The notes under the pieces are model-generated. The model ran no database searches. It was not told the DNA's origin and saw nothing but the letters and a program-made list of their open reading frames with translations. A stretch of 64,000 nucleotides of DNA, from the NCBI RefSeq assembly GCF_945859705.1, contig NC_079137.1, positions 69,400,277 through 69,464,276 of the forward strand, read 5' to 3'. This document shows positions 36,484-48,464 of this stretch, one piece after another. The position numbers were made by a program, and so were the translations under genes. Origin of the DNA: Episyrphus balteatus (lineage: Eukaryota > Arthropoda > Insecta > Diptera > Syrphidae). Position 1 is the first letter of the stretch. Every line of letters begins with the position of its first letter.

Positions 36484-38093
36484 CTCCCCAGGCCCCTCCT
36501 CTCCACCCCCTCCTTGCATTCGCCCCTGCCTAGATCATAAAGGATTTTTTTTTTGTTGATATATTTTTTTATTAATGTCATACTGGGTAGGATTCTCATA
36601 AAAAAATATCAAAAGCAAGCAAAATAATGTTGGTTATATTTTATTTTTTATTTGGAGTCCTCAAGCGTTCCCGAAAAAAACCTTTTGACTATAAATTTTT
36701 TTTTTTTTTCTTTTATCTCAACGTCTAAAACAAAATATTTTTGGAAATTGTAGTGGCCTCAGTTGTTTAATGTAAAAAAAAGTAAAATAAAATTTTAATC
36801 TAATTTATTCACGAAGCAAGCGTTCCTAAAATAACGGATAATTTATGCGTAGCATAAATTATTGCATTGAAAAATAATTATTTATTACTAGTTCTAAGTG
36901 GATTGTAAAATTACAATCATATAGATATGAAAAAGGCATTAACAAATCGGCCATCAGACTGAAATCAACTTAAATTTACGTTCTTAAAATTTGAAAACGT
37001 TCCAGGAACACTTTTTGTTTTTTCAAACCAAAAAAAATATATTTTTAGAAGTTAATCAATAATTAAACCATGTAAATAAGGAGTAAACTGTTATTGAATG
37101 TTGTTTTCTTTAAAAAAAATTACTGGAACTCAAATTTTCTACATCCATGATTTTGACTAATATCAAAAAATGCAATTTAAAATTAAATAAAGAACATTTA
37201 TTGAGAAAATTGCATTAAAAATGTTATTGCTAATAAAAATATTTTTTGAAATAAAAAAAAATCAATGAATTAAATTTCATAATGTTTGTCAAATTTCATA
37301 CAATTTTGACTTTTTCGTCTCAAAATTTTAGTTCAAATGCATTAAAAAAAAGTATTTTTTATAACTCGAGTGGCTTTTTGTACCACTATTAAGAAAAAAA
37401 AATTTAATTTTAACCCTCTACTGCATACGAAGCCAAATATGGTTTGGTCTGTTTGTATGCACTTTTCTCTTCTCTGTCACAAAAAAATGGTAAAGATTAA
37501 ATACAATCCTCTTCTTTGTGTTTCTGAGAACCCATAGAGATAGTTTTTTCGTGTGTCCGACACAAAATAAAGGTGTATTTTATGATCGCAGGTGAGTCGA
37601 TCAGTCGTGTGCATTGAAAACGAAAGTGTAGAATATATTCATACTTTAAGTATTAATTATTGCGTTTGTTTGGAAAGTAAAGTGGAATTAAAAATTTATT
37701 TTTGATCGATTGTCTAATTGTGTATGCTATGAACCAATTTTTATTGTAAAAAAAAAAGAGTGTGTGTACACATGTACACGCGACTGAAGTTATACTTCTC
37801 ATTCAGTATATATAAATGAATTTCATTTGATATTTTTAATTTCTACTATTAAATTAATTAATCCACACTTCGTTTTTTTACATTTTTATCAAGTGAACAA
37901 TAAATTAATTCTTTCATCCTCCTTATATCCATGTAGTTTTCAATTTAATCTGTGAAATTTACTCATGTTGTGCGGTTCAGAACGTACGGTATATGCTTAA
38001 CGAAAGTAAACAAATTGCGCATAAAATATGCTATATGGTAATTTTATGAGGATTGTGTGTGCTTCAGCACTAGTAGTAGCAATATGCAACTTG

Positions 38094-39514
38094 CAGGGTT
38101 GCTACAAAGCTCAAAAGTGAGCTGAGCTCAGCTCGCAGCTCAGCTCAAATTTTGAGCTAGCTCACTTTTGAGCTATGTACCATAGCTCAGCTCATTTGAG
38201 CTAAGCTGAAAGTGAGCTGAGCTGATGGTTGAACTGAGCTGTTGGGTGAGCTGAGTGAGAGGATACATTGATTTTTATTTGGAAAGTATAATGAAATATG
38301 AAGATATTTTAAACTTTTATAAAACACCATAGCTTAAGTTGTTTGTTTCTAGTTATTAATGGAATTATTTTAACACATAGATATTTTTATAAATAAGACA
38401 GATAATTTTTCGTGATCTTTTCTCTTGGTGTTTTTGATAGTAAATATATTTCTATTTTTTTAGTAAAATATTTCTTTTTTTATCATAAAAAAAAAAATTC
38501 CGGTACAATCCGGTTTTTCGACTTTTTTTAAAATTCCGAGAAAATCGGTTTTAAAAGTTGGGGTAAATTTTTTTTTTCGAAAAATCCCCGAATCTTTAAA
38601 CGCTCCTTGAAGCTAAACCGCTTGAGAGTAATTTTTGGGAGTGATGCCAAATGATAGCTTGTGTCATGGGCCTACGCTTTGCACATTGTCAGATTTTTAA
38701 AAAATCGCCTTCCATGTTAAACCGCCACATCATGCCTATTTTTTCAGAATCGTGCCTATTTTTTTTTTTTACTTTTAAGTTCTCCCGGTTTGAGAACACG
38801 TGGACCTACAGGGATGAGAGTTGTACCCAAATGTAGGTTAGAGTCCCCGCTACCTTTTGGCATCAAAAATTTTTTTTTTCATTTTTTTCAAAATTCCGAG
38901 ATATAGGCGTTGGAACGCTTTGATCTAGAGACAGGGGAGTGGTGCCATATGAAAGCTTATATTCTCAGCTACCCGATAGTGGTATAATCCGGTTTTTCGA
39001 CTTTTTTTAAAATTCCGAGAAAATCGGTTTTGAAAGTTGGGGTAAATTTTTTTTTCGAAAAATCCCGAATCTCTAAACGCTCCTGGAAGCTAAACCGCTT
39101 GAGAGTAATTTTTGGGAGTGATGCCAAATGATAGCTTGTGTCATGGGCCTACGCTTTGCACATTGTCAGATTTTTAAAAAATCGCCTTCCATGTTAAACC
39201 GCCACATCATGCCTATTTTTTCAGAATCGTGCCTATTTTTTTTTTACTTTTAAGTTCTCCCGGTTTGAGAACGCGTGGACCTACAGGGATGAGAGATGTA
39301 CCCAAATGTATTTTAGAGTCCCCGCTACCTTTTGGCATCAAACAAAAATTTTTCATTTTTTTCAAAATTCCGAGATATAGGCGTTGGAAGTTGGGGCGCT
39401 CACTTTCAGCTCAGCTCACTTTCAACTCAGCTCAAATGAGCTAAGCTATGGTACCTAGCTCAAATTTGAGCTGAGCTGTGAGCTGAGCTGAAATGTGAGC
39501 TTTTTGCAACCCTG
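38094..39514. mobile_element. hAT-like non-autonomous element (1,421 bp) with perfect 8-bp target duplication
   Basis: The ends CAGGGTTGC and GCAACCCTG begin long inverted termini of about 120 bp made of GAGCTGAGCTCAGCTC-type repeats (38,109-38,250 and 39,395-39,500). GCAACTTG occurs immediately outside both ends (38086-38093 and 39515-39522), the 8-bp duplication expected for hAT. The interior is a ~479-bp tandem duplication (AATCCGGTTTTTCGAC at 38507 and 38986). No transposase is encoded. Confidence 0.88.
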
Positions 39515-39680
39515 GCAACTTGCCACATGGAAATAACCACATGGAACTTGCCACATGCAACTTGCCACATGTAACTTGCCACATGCAACTTGCCACATGC
39601 AACTTGCCACATGCAACTTGCCACATACGACTTGCCACATGCAACTTGCCACATGAAACATGTAACTTGCAACGTGTTGT
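39515..39680. repeat. 14-bp minisatellite ACTTGCCACATGCA
   Basis: About 11 copies, with variants such as ACTTGCCACATGTA and ACTTGCCACATACG. The hAT-like target site GCAACTTG is itself part of this unit, so the element inserted at the array edge. All open frames here on either strand are repeat translations. Confidence 0.9.
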
Positions 39681-41585
39681 GTGTTTTATGTTTGCCGTAC
39701 TGCGGCGTACTGCATTTTTAAATACTAAAGTACTGCCTACTCTAAAGGTGAAACGACAGCCCTGCTACCCAGGGTGATCGCGTCATAATCCCTTTGACAT
39801 TCTTGTCAAAAAGTAAATTTTCATACCCACCCTCCCATAAGAAGTATAACTTCAAAAAATTATTGGCCTGGTCTTGGGAGGGTAAAAAGTACGGAAGCCA
39901 TATTTGGCTTCGTATGCATTAAGGGGTTGTAAATCTACACAATTTGTTAAATTTTTTGTTGGAAAATTTTGTTTCTTTACATTGTTATTTTGCTTGGAAG
40001 CTTTGTTTTACTTCAGAAATGGAGCGCCTTCGCTTTTAAAGACATTTTTCGCATGTTAACCCCATATCCAGTGGCGTAACCACAAACATTTTAGGGGGAG
40101 GGGGCTCACCTATAATATTTTTCAATCATTTTACTACTTTTTAGTTTTTGTAAGATCTGGGAGTGGAGCAAGACTTACTTCGAATGTGGAAAGAATGTGA
40201 ACCAGAAAAAATATATATAACGGAAAAAACAAATTGATTTTCTCGGTTCCATGGCTTAAAATGAGCCAAATTTGAATTAATTCTTAACCTTTTGTAATGC
40301 AATGTATTAATTTTACTTTATTTTGTTTTTAAATGATAAATATTTATCTTTTGATATTTTTAATTGTATTCTTTACATAATCTGAATAAATAAAATTAGT
40401 AAAATTTCTTACCCCTTAATGCATACGAAGCCAAATTTGGCTTATAAACAAATTTTTTAAACAAATTAATTTAAACAAATTTTTTTAATGAAAACCGTTT
40501 GGAAACAACCCAAAGAACCCATGTAAAGCATTTTTAAATTTTTTCGTATGCTAATATTACTCCATGCAATAGAGGGTTAATTTTGAGGTTAACATAAACG
40601 GCTCATCGTTACTAAGAGTTCATAAACTTTATATATTTTTTTAAATTCAATAATGTCTAGACTTTTAGTGCAACAACTAAAATATTCATAGAAGGCATAG
40701 AATAAGAAATCTCAAATTTTTCATCATTCATTGTTCTAATTTTTGTCGATAAATAATTGTTTTTAATAAACAAGTTGAGAATATTAGGTATACCTAAACA
40801 TTTATACATAAATTATTCAATAATCCTTAAATGCAACCATTTGTCTTATAGTCTACTCTTTAAAATTGCATGAATTTATTAGGCTTTTAAGAGCCCCTTT
40901 AAATATTCTTTACCCTTTTATATCAGTTAATCATTAATGAACTTCAATTATTTTCATTGTTTGGTTATTTTATTTACCTTTGATTTTTGTTCAATAAAAA
41001 AAAAAATATTACGCATACGCCATGGTGAACTATAAAGTATAAATTTCAAAATCTGATAAAAGATTTGTTATCGCTGATAAAATAATAAAACAAATTGACT
41101 TTTATTGGATAGGCTATGTTTAATTTTACAAAGCCTAGAGGTAATGCTGGGGGTATTTTTTTCGTTTCCTATTTTGTTGATATATTACTTTTTCAGTAAC
41201 TACACAGCCATAATACAACTGTGTTTTGTTGCTTTTTTTTAGATATCATTTATTGATAGTAATTAATTAATACTGATTTTTTTTTTTTTAAATCAATCCA
41301 ATTTTAAAATATTTTTATGCTATTAGAAATTATATTATTTTTAATTAAAAACATTATTTTTTAAATAGAAAACAAATAATTTAAAAATCAGTGCAAACAC
41401 AAAGTCCAAAAAAAAACAATATTTTTTTATTTTTGACAAAAGCCTAACAAACAAAATTTATTTAAAAAAAAAATTTAATTTAATTTATGTACAAATATTA
41501 TATTTTTCTTAAAACAAAATTTTATCAAATAAAATTACAAATAAAAAAAAAATTAATTCACAACCAATTAATGAGAAGTGCTTAC

Positions 41586-41619
41586 CTTTGTGTTGCGCTG
41601 ATGGACACTTCCGTATGAT
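41586..41619 (-). CDS. Receptor exon 10: 34-nt microexon
   Basis: It encodes YHTEVSISATQ (residues 483-493). The acceptor is AACACAG|ATCATA and the donor AAAG|GTAAGC. It is very short, but it is the only GT/AG-bounded piece found that converts phase 1 from exon 9 to phase 2 needed by exon 11. Its size suggests it may be alternatively included. Confidence 0.7.
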
Positions 41620-44600
41620 CTGTGTTTTTGGTATATTTTTTTTTTTTATATTTATTTCAAGTGTTTGAATATTTTATTTTAGCACGTACGTGAGTAGTTT
41701 TTTGTGCAAATTGTATGTGTAATTTTTTTTATATGTTGTTGTTGTATATATTTTAGCGATATTTTTTTTGTTATTTTTGTTCAATGCAACAGAAAGAGCA
41801 AAAAAGGATGATGCACGTAAAGTGATTATATGGTTGTTTTGCGTTTGTGTTGTGTGTATGAGTGTTGTAGTAGTGTTTTTTTTTTTTTTTAATTTTAAGT
41901 GTTTATTTATTAGTGAAAGTAATTTTTATGAGTTTGATGGTGTATATAATGTTTCGTTTGTAAATTAATTTTTTTTTTCATATTAATTCCATTTGATTTC
42001 AGTACAGTTGCCAAAAATGCATCAGAGTGTATGAATTTTTTGTATTTTTTTTTTTGTTTGTGTGTTAATTTCGTGATTGATTATTATGTTGTTGTTGGTT
42101 TGTTTTTTTTTTTTTTAATGGACGATATGTTTATTTTTTTGTGTGTATTTGTTGATTTAAAAGCGCATCAAACAAAATTCGTTAAAGCGATATAAAAAAA
42201 CATTTATAAAAAAGAAAAACATAAAAGAGAAAAAAAAATGAAAAATAAATGTTTGCGTTAGTCAAAGGCATACATATAAATTTTTAATGTTAGAGTATAA
42301 TCATTTATTTCTTTTGTATTTTTGTTTTTTTTTTTTTATTGTGATACGTATTTCAATTTTTTTTTTTTATTTTTTGTGTAAAAATTTAAATAAAACAGTG
42401 ATATATGGAAATGTACGATTAATAGAAAAAGAGTTTCGATTGATTGGAGGGATAAGTTAGTGATTTAATCAACTGAATCAATTGATTTCGATAACTATGA
42501 AATGAAACTTTTGTGTATAATCTAAAAAAAATCAATACGGGTCTTAACAGCTGGAAACGAAAATCTCCCTAATAAAGACTGTTTTTTCAGAATTTAAATA
42601 CAGTTTTAATATGACGATTTATGGATTACCTACGATAGAAATATATTTTATTATTGATCAAAAATAGTAGGTAATTTAATGTTTAACGAGAAAAAATTGA
42701 AGGAGATTTTGGGAGATTATTTTAAACTACTGTCCGACAGTCCCTTAAAAAAAACCTAACAGTTTTCGTATTTTGTTTTTTTAAGTTTATAATTGTGAAT
42801 TCGTTATTAGCAATATAAGACCGTTTTTTTATTCCTGGCTTTCTCATAAGCAACTTAACCGATTTTAACAAAAAATTGCACACTTAATGTTAAAATTTAA
42901 AAAAAAATCTTAATATTTTGAAAAATAATTTTTTTGAAAACGGACTACTGAATTTTTTTGAATTTTTGTTTTAAACCTTTTCATGAACTAGAAAATTTTT
43001 TTTTGGAAAAACGACCAAAAAAAATTTTATTTTATTTTTTTCAGGTAATAATTATTTCTTATACAAAATTTGAATTGCATACTACACTTGGTTTGAATTC
43101 AAACAAGGATAAAATTTTTAAAACAAATTTTGAATAGTCTTTTGATTATAATCAAAATAAATAATTTTTTATTAAAAAAGGCGATATGTACCTAGGTTAT
43201 GTATGTAGGTTAGGGTGGGTAAAAAAAATCGAAATTCTTTTTTTTTTTTTGATTTTATACTACCAAAAATCGTTTGCTAGACACCTCTAGAATATACTCA
43301 CCAATGAGCTCTTTATATAAAGATTCTCCGCTTCTCAATTTTTAATTTTTACATCAATCTTCTACTAAAAAAAATTCTTATTTTTATGAATCGAATTTTT
43401 AGCAAATTAATTTACATATTCTTGTAGGAAATAAAACGCTCTACAAAAAAGGCTTATCTAACCGTTTAAAAGATATTTGAGGTCCAAAAACTGAGAAAAT
43501 CTTTAAAAATTCGTTTTTTGTTCTTAATTTTGCAAAAAATTCAAAAATTATAATAATCAAATGGGCAAGACATATTTTCTTGTAGGAAACAGATTGCTCC
43601 ACAAAAAAAAATCTTGAAACTTTTTTCATTAATGTAAGCATTTGATAGAAATACGATTTTAAAGTTGAAAAAAATTATAAAAACATTTTTTACTTTTTAA
43701 AATTTTCTAATTAACTGAAAAGTCATTATTATCAAATTTGCAAGATGTATTCTTGAAGGAGCTTAAACGTTGTAGAAAAAAGTTTTTGGCATTAAAATGA
43801 TGTCTTTAACCTTTTAGAAGATATTCGTATCCAAACCCTTTCTACTGATTTTAATAGTTTTCTTATGATCATAAGACAAGTGGATAAACCTGACTTCGTG
43901 ATTTACTTTTTTCGCATTCTTTTTCAACGAGTCCATATTTTTTGAGAATCCTAACTTTGCCAATTTAATAATAATCTAAAAGCTATCCTTCCACTTTTTC
44001 TATCTTCCGATTCAACTGAGCCGTCGCTTAAAAATCGTAAAATTTAATTTATCAATTCTAAATTGATTCTGATATATATAGCTCAGGGCAATTAGTCAAA
44101 ATATGGGCATGAAATCGCATTTTTCGCGGGACAAAATTTTTTTCATGGAATGTGTTCGGGTGGTTGTCCTTATCATAAAAGTCAATTTGTTGGGAAAATT
44201 GGAGGTTGGGAACAGCCGCCATCTTGGAAAAGAGATTGGTAGCGTTTTTATTGAATAGCTCCATTGTTATTCATTTTAACAGAAAATGACAAAGGTAGGA
44301 CTTATTAACAATAAAATTATCTAAACAATGATATACAAAACAATTCCGTGAGTTGATTAAATAAAATTTTATAGTTGGTCAAAGTGCGGGTTTGTTTCGC
44401 AAGGTTGGGACAAAATGACATTTTTTCATATATCTGACGAACTTTTGATTTGTTTGGATAATTCTTCAAGAATGAATTATATTACTTATAATTACCTATA
44501 AAATGAGCCCACAATCGTTATTGTAACCATCGTATTGTAGAAGTAATCTAACTCCGAAACTCTCCATGTACTAGTCAAAAGTGAGAAAAAAGCTAGTTTT

Positions 44601-46688
44601 TTGCTAGTAGGCCGAGAAAATTTTAGGAGTAGAGGTATAACCAAAATATAAGTACGCAGTTTTGCTGCCATACTCGTGTTAATGTCGATTTCAAAGGTCT
44701 GACAACTCTAATTTTGGGCTTTATACGGTTTTTGGGGGGTTAAATAACGTAAGTTTTCCAGTTAACGTGAATGGGCTAAATTTATACTATTTGAAATTAT
44801 AAATATACAAGCTGATGCTCTATTATTTTTCCTAAATCTGGACACCTTAATCTCGGCTATGGGGTTAATAGAACTCACGATGTAAGGTTTTTTAACTAAC
44901 CATATCAGGCTTTTCAATTCAAATAAACAAACAAAAATCGAAACAAAAAAGCCTCTAAAACATAATCGTATAAACGGCTTATATCTTGAGTTCTATTGGT
45001 CACATCCTCAAGATTGGGGTGTCTAGATTTAGGAAAAATAATAGGGAATCAGCTTGTATATTTATAATTTCAAATAGTATAAATTTAGCCCATTCACGTT
45101 AACTAGAAACCTTACGTTATTTAACCCCCCAAAAACCGTATAAAGCCCAAAATTAGAGTTGTCTGACCTTTGAAATCGACATTAACACGAGTATGGCAAC
45201 AAAACTGCGTACTTATATTTTGGTTATACCTCTATTCCCAAAATTTTCTCGGCCTACTAGCAAAAAACTAGCTTTTTTCTCACTTTTGACTAGTACATGG
45301 AGAGTTTCGGAGTTAGAGTACTTCTACAATACGATGGTTACAATAACGATTGTGGGCTCATTTTATAGGTAATTATAAGTACTATAATTCATTCTTGAAG
45401 AATTATCCAAACAAATCAAAAGTTCGTCAGATATATGAAAAAATGTCATTTTGTCCCAACCTTGCGAAACAAACCCGCACTTTGACCAACTATAAAATTT
45501 TATTTAATCAACTCACGGAATTGTTTTGTATATCATTGTTTAGATAATTTTATTGTTAATAAGTCCTACCTTTGTCATTTTCTGTTAAAATGAATAACAA
45601 TGGAGCTATTCAATAAAAACGCTACCAATCTCTTTTCCAAGATGGCGGCTGTTCCCAACCTCCAATTTTCCCAACAAATTGACTTTTATGATAAGGACAA
45701 CCACCCGAACACATTCCATGAAAAAAATTTTGTCCCGCGAAAAATGCGATTTAAATTACTAATTTCCCTGGGCTACCACTGACAAAGAAAACTATTTTTT
45801 TTTTTCTCTTTAAAAAATTAATTATAAAGAATTTTTTTGTAAACCATAAAATCTAACCTTTAGTTATTTAACAACTCATTTAATATTTACTTATACTTAA
45901 AATGAAAAACTGATTTGAAATCCTAAACGAAGTTCAAAAGTTTCATTTCATAGTTACCGACTTAGGTCAGCTTTGTGTTTTTTTATGATATTCCTCATAT
46001 TTATTTAAAAATTAATTATGACAAAAAAAATTAAAATATTATACTGGCATTAGCAATACAAAGTGAATAAAAACGAAAAAAAAAACTTTATGCATGAATT
46101 TTGTATATGTTTAGTAAATATGATGCTCATTCCAAAAAAGGACACACTCATAAAACCAAACAAAACTAAAAAAAAATCAAACAAAAACAAAATGTTTTTA
46201 ATTTACTTTCTGTTTTTGAAATTCTCAAAATAAAACCAAAAAAAAAAAAAAAAAACTCAAGTTACTCATGCATTTGGTAACAAAATAATAGCATTCTCTT
46301 TTTATTTTAATTACTTATTTCTTTTGTTTGATTTTGTTTTGAATTTTATTGTTTTTATGTAATTTTTGCAGCAAATAACATAATGCAAACTCCATTTAGA
46401 TAATAAAATTCTCGTTTTTTGCAATAAAAGATAAATTTTAAAGTGTTTTTTCTTTTATTTTTTTAATGAAAATTAAACCAAAATATAAATAAAAGATGAA
46501 ATGATAAATATGAATTTTTCAAAATAAAAATTGGGATAACTTATAGAGAAAGATAGTTAAAAAAAAAATTCTAAAATAATAATAAAACAAAAAAGAATAT
46601 ATAAACAAACTAAAAGTGTATTTTTTTTTTGTTTTTTTTTTTTTTGCTATAGTTTTAAATATTGTTATGATTTTTAGTTTTGACTTAC
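41620..46688 (-). other. Intron 9
   Basis: It is dominated by the large foldback at 44084-45770. The left part (41,620-44,080) has GT/T-rich tracts and decayed repeat sequence without coding signal. Confidence 0.6.
44084..45770. mobile_element. Large foldback element (~1.69 kb) with ~790-bp inverted arms
   Basis: The arms at about 44084-44886 and 44985-45770 are near-identical inverted copies separated by ~100 bp. The ends read CAGGGCAATTAGT and ACTAATTTCCCTG. Each arm contains the same ~50-residue open frame starting MELFNKNATNLFSK (minus from 44264, plus from 45600) and an AAGATGGCGGC site. High arm identity suggests recent origin or conversion. A target duplication is not obvious. Confidence 0.85.
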
Positions 46689-46829
46689 ATTTATCCTGTC
46701 GTCGTCTTCGCCGGCAAATGCAAATGATAATACAGCAGATTATTATGACAGCCAAAAGGAGGGCTAGTACGGCTGCAACTAGGATGATAAGGGTAGTTTT
46801 GTCCCATCTTTGCCACCATGCAAGTTGTT
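46689..46829 (-). CDS. Receptor exon 9: transmembrane helix
   Basis: It encodes residues 436-483: EQLAWWQRWDKTT, then a roughly 23-residue hydrophobic helix (LIILVAAVLALLLAV continuing IIICCIII), then RRRRRQDK as stop-transfer. This fixes the topology as type I, with the Ig domains outside. The acceptor is TCCACAG|AACAAC and the donor AAAT|GTAAGT (phase 1). It is separated from the extracellular exons by a 9.6-kb intron. Confidence 0.93.
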
Positions 46830-47404
46830 CTGTGGAAAGTTTATTTTTTGTGTTAATTTAAATAATCTCATATTTACCATAGAAATCAAGTATTTTTATT
46901 GTTTTTAATCTGAACAGATAAACATAAAAAGGACTGACATTTTGTAGGTATTTTTTTTTTTTTTTTTTTTTTTTAGGTATGACTGTGATTGACTTTGACG
47001 AATTTTCGGGGTAACATTGAAAAATGATAAAACAGTAAATTACAGACAAATATTTCGATATCACTATAAGGACATTGTTCAAAAATTACATTTATGCAAT
47101 TATTTTATGATTTAAAATATGGGTACAAAAGAAAATGGGTATCAAGGAAGTTTTATGTTTATCAAGGATGAGTTTTAATTATACATATCTTTGATGGTAG
47201 TCGTTTTTGAGCAAATTTTTTTATAATTTACAATATTTTAGTTTTCAAAAAAATAAGGTTGAAATTACGTTGCAGTATATTCAAATTTTTTTTGTTTTTC
47301 AAAAATTTGAACAAAAATTTGCGAGAGAAAAATATTTCAAATTTTCACACAACACATTTTGAATATTGATTGAAATATTATTGATTAAATTTTTAGACAC
47401 CAAG

Positions 47405-48390
47405 TGCCGTTATACTTTTCATATAGACTTGAGCGCAGGAAACTCGAAAATCTTATCTAAAAAAATGTTTATGGATAGATTTTCGAGATATGATTTGTCA
47501 AAAGTATTTTTTGTCGTTTATTTTCTAGCATACTTAGTATTCGGGCTATATCTAGAGTAATAAAGAATCAATCTGAACAGAAAAACCGGTTGAATAAATA
47601 AGCAAGAAACACTGGAATAAGTTTTTGGGTCACTTCAGATGTTTAAGCGCAATGTATCAAAACATTTAAAAAAATCGATTTCAAAGGAAATTTTTTCCAA
47701 AAAAAAATTCTTAATGAAATAAAAAATCTATATCTTTTAAATCCCCATATATTTGCACTATCTGGCAAAGATAACAAAATAATTTTTGTCAAAATCTATC
47801 GATAAGTTATAAATTTGAAAATGATAATTTTTGTAACGATCAATATTTTCGACTCTTTTTGTTATTTTTTGTGTTTTTGTCTATAACCTGAAAAAGGAAG
47901 CCGAATTTTAAAATTTGTATCATGTAATTTTTTGTAGATAATTAAATTTCCTATCGAAAGGATACCATCCTTTAAAAAAATTTTTGAAATTAAAATATAG
48001 TAAAAAACTTCAGAAAAACTATTAAAAAAAGAGAAAAAAAAATAAATTTTTGATGTTTTTACTAAATAGTCTATTTTTATTCTTTGAGCATTTATAGATA
48101 TTGAACATGTAACGGAGAAAAGAAAATACTTTCTCTTTCAACATAATGGTGACAAAAATTGAATACGGCTAAATTTGGATAAAATATGGACTTTCAAAAT
48201 TTACTGTTTTTGGTCTTTTTGAGCCATTTTTCTTCTGTTCAGATTGATCGTTTATTACTTAAGATATAGCTCGAATACAAAGTATGCTAAGAAAAACTTT
48301 GAAAAAACATACCTCGAAAACGAATTCATAGTAATTTTTTTTAAAGTGATTTCCGAGTTCGTGAGGTCAAAGTACGTCAGAAAAAAGAAA
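47405..48390. repeat. Foldback: inverted arms ~160-180 bp around a 650-bp loop
   Basis: ATCAATCTGAACAGAA near 47,570 is inverted as TTCTGTTCAGATTGAT near 48,232. The match continues outward through TCGGGCTATATCTAGAGTAA versus its diverged complement, and further to about 47,405 and 48,390. Both arms read as similar peptides in their own sense (FSRYDLSK... and FSRYVFSK...), suggesting that they derive from one formerly coding or conserved segment. Confidence 0.65.
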
Positions 48391-48464
48391 ATAGTGGGAT
48401 TGAGTGTCTATTATAGCTGTAAACCAGTGTTATTGATTTTTTTCTTTGATTTGATTCTTTAATC

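Larger units (their letters stand above)
37414..40576. mobile_element. TTAA-flanked, piggyBac-like composite
   Basis: The left end is TTAA|CCCTCTACTGCATACG (TTAA at 37410-37413). The right end is GCAATAGAGGG|TTAA (TTAA at 40577-40580). TTAA target duplication with CCC...GGG ends is the hallmark of piggyBac. Inside are two further inverted copies of the terminal phrase: TTTGGCTTCGTATGCATTAA (near 39,903) and CCCCTTAATGCATACGAAGC (near 40,412). It may therefore be two adjacent elements (37,414-39,930 and 40,410-40,576) rather than one. No transposase frame is seen, and a hAT-like element sits inside. Confidence 0.55.
34160..41585 (-). other. Intron 10
   Basis: This 7.4-kb intron carries a GC-rich hairpin (35240-35261), a fragment of a dispersed repeat (36431-36483) and the nested transposon complex at 37410-40580. 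The rest is AT-rich without coding signal. Confidence 0.6.

Noticed and set aside
39441..39777. Open frames of 67-85 codons on both strands with repeating HVASCMWQ-type peptides
   Set aside because: They are translations of the 14-bp minisatellite. All frames stay open because the unit has no stops.
40070..40110. hAT-like end CAGTGGCGTAACCAC
   Set aside because: Common MITE terminus, but no matching inverted end or target duplication was found nearby, so no element is called.
44058..45782. Short protein MELFNKNATNLFSK... encoded twice
   Set aside because: It lies in the arms of the foldback and reads into the element end. No evidence that it is a gene rather than an open frame in an element.
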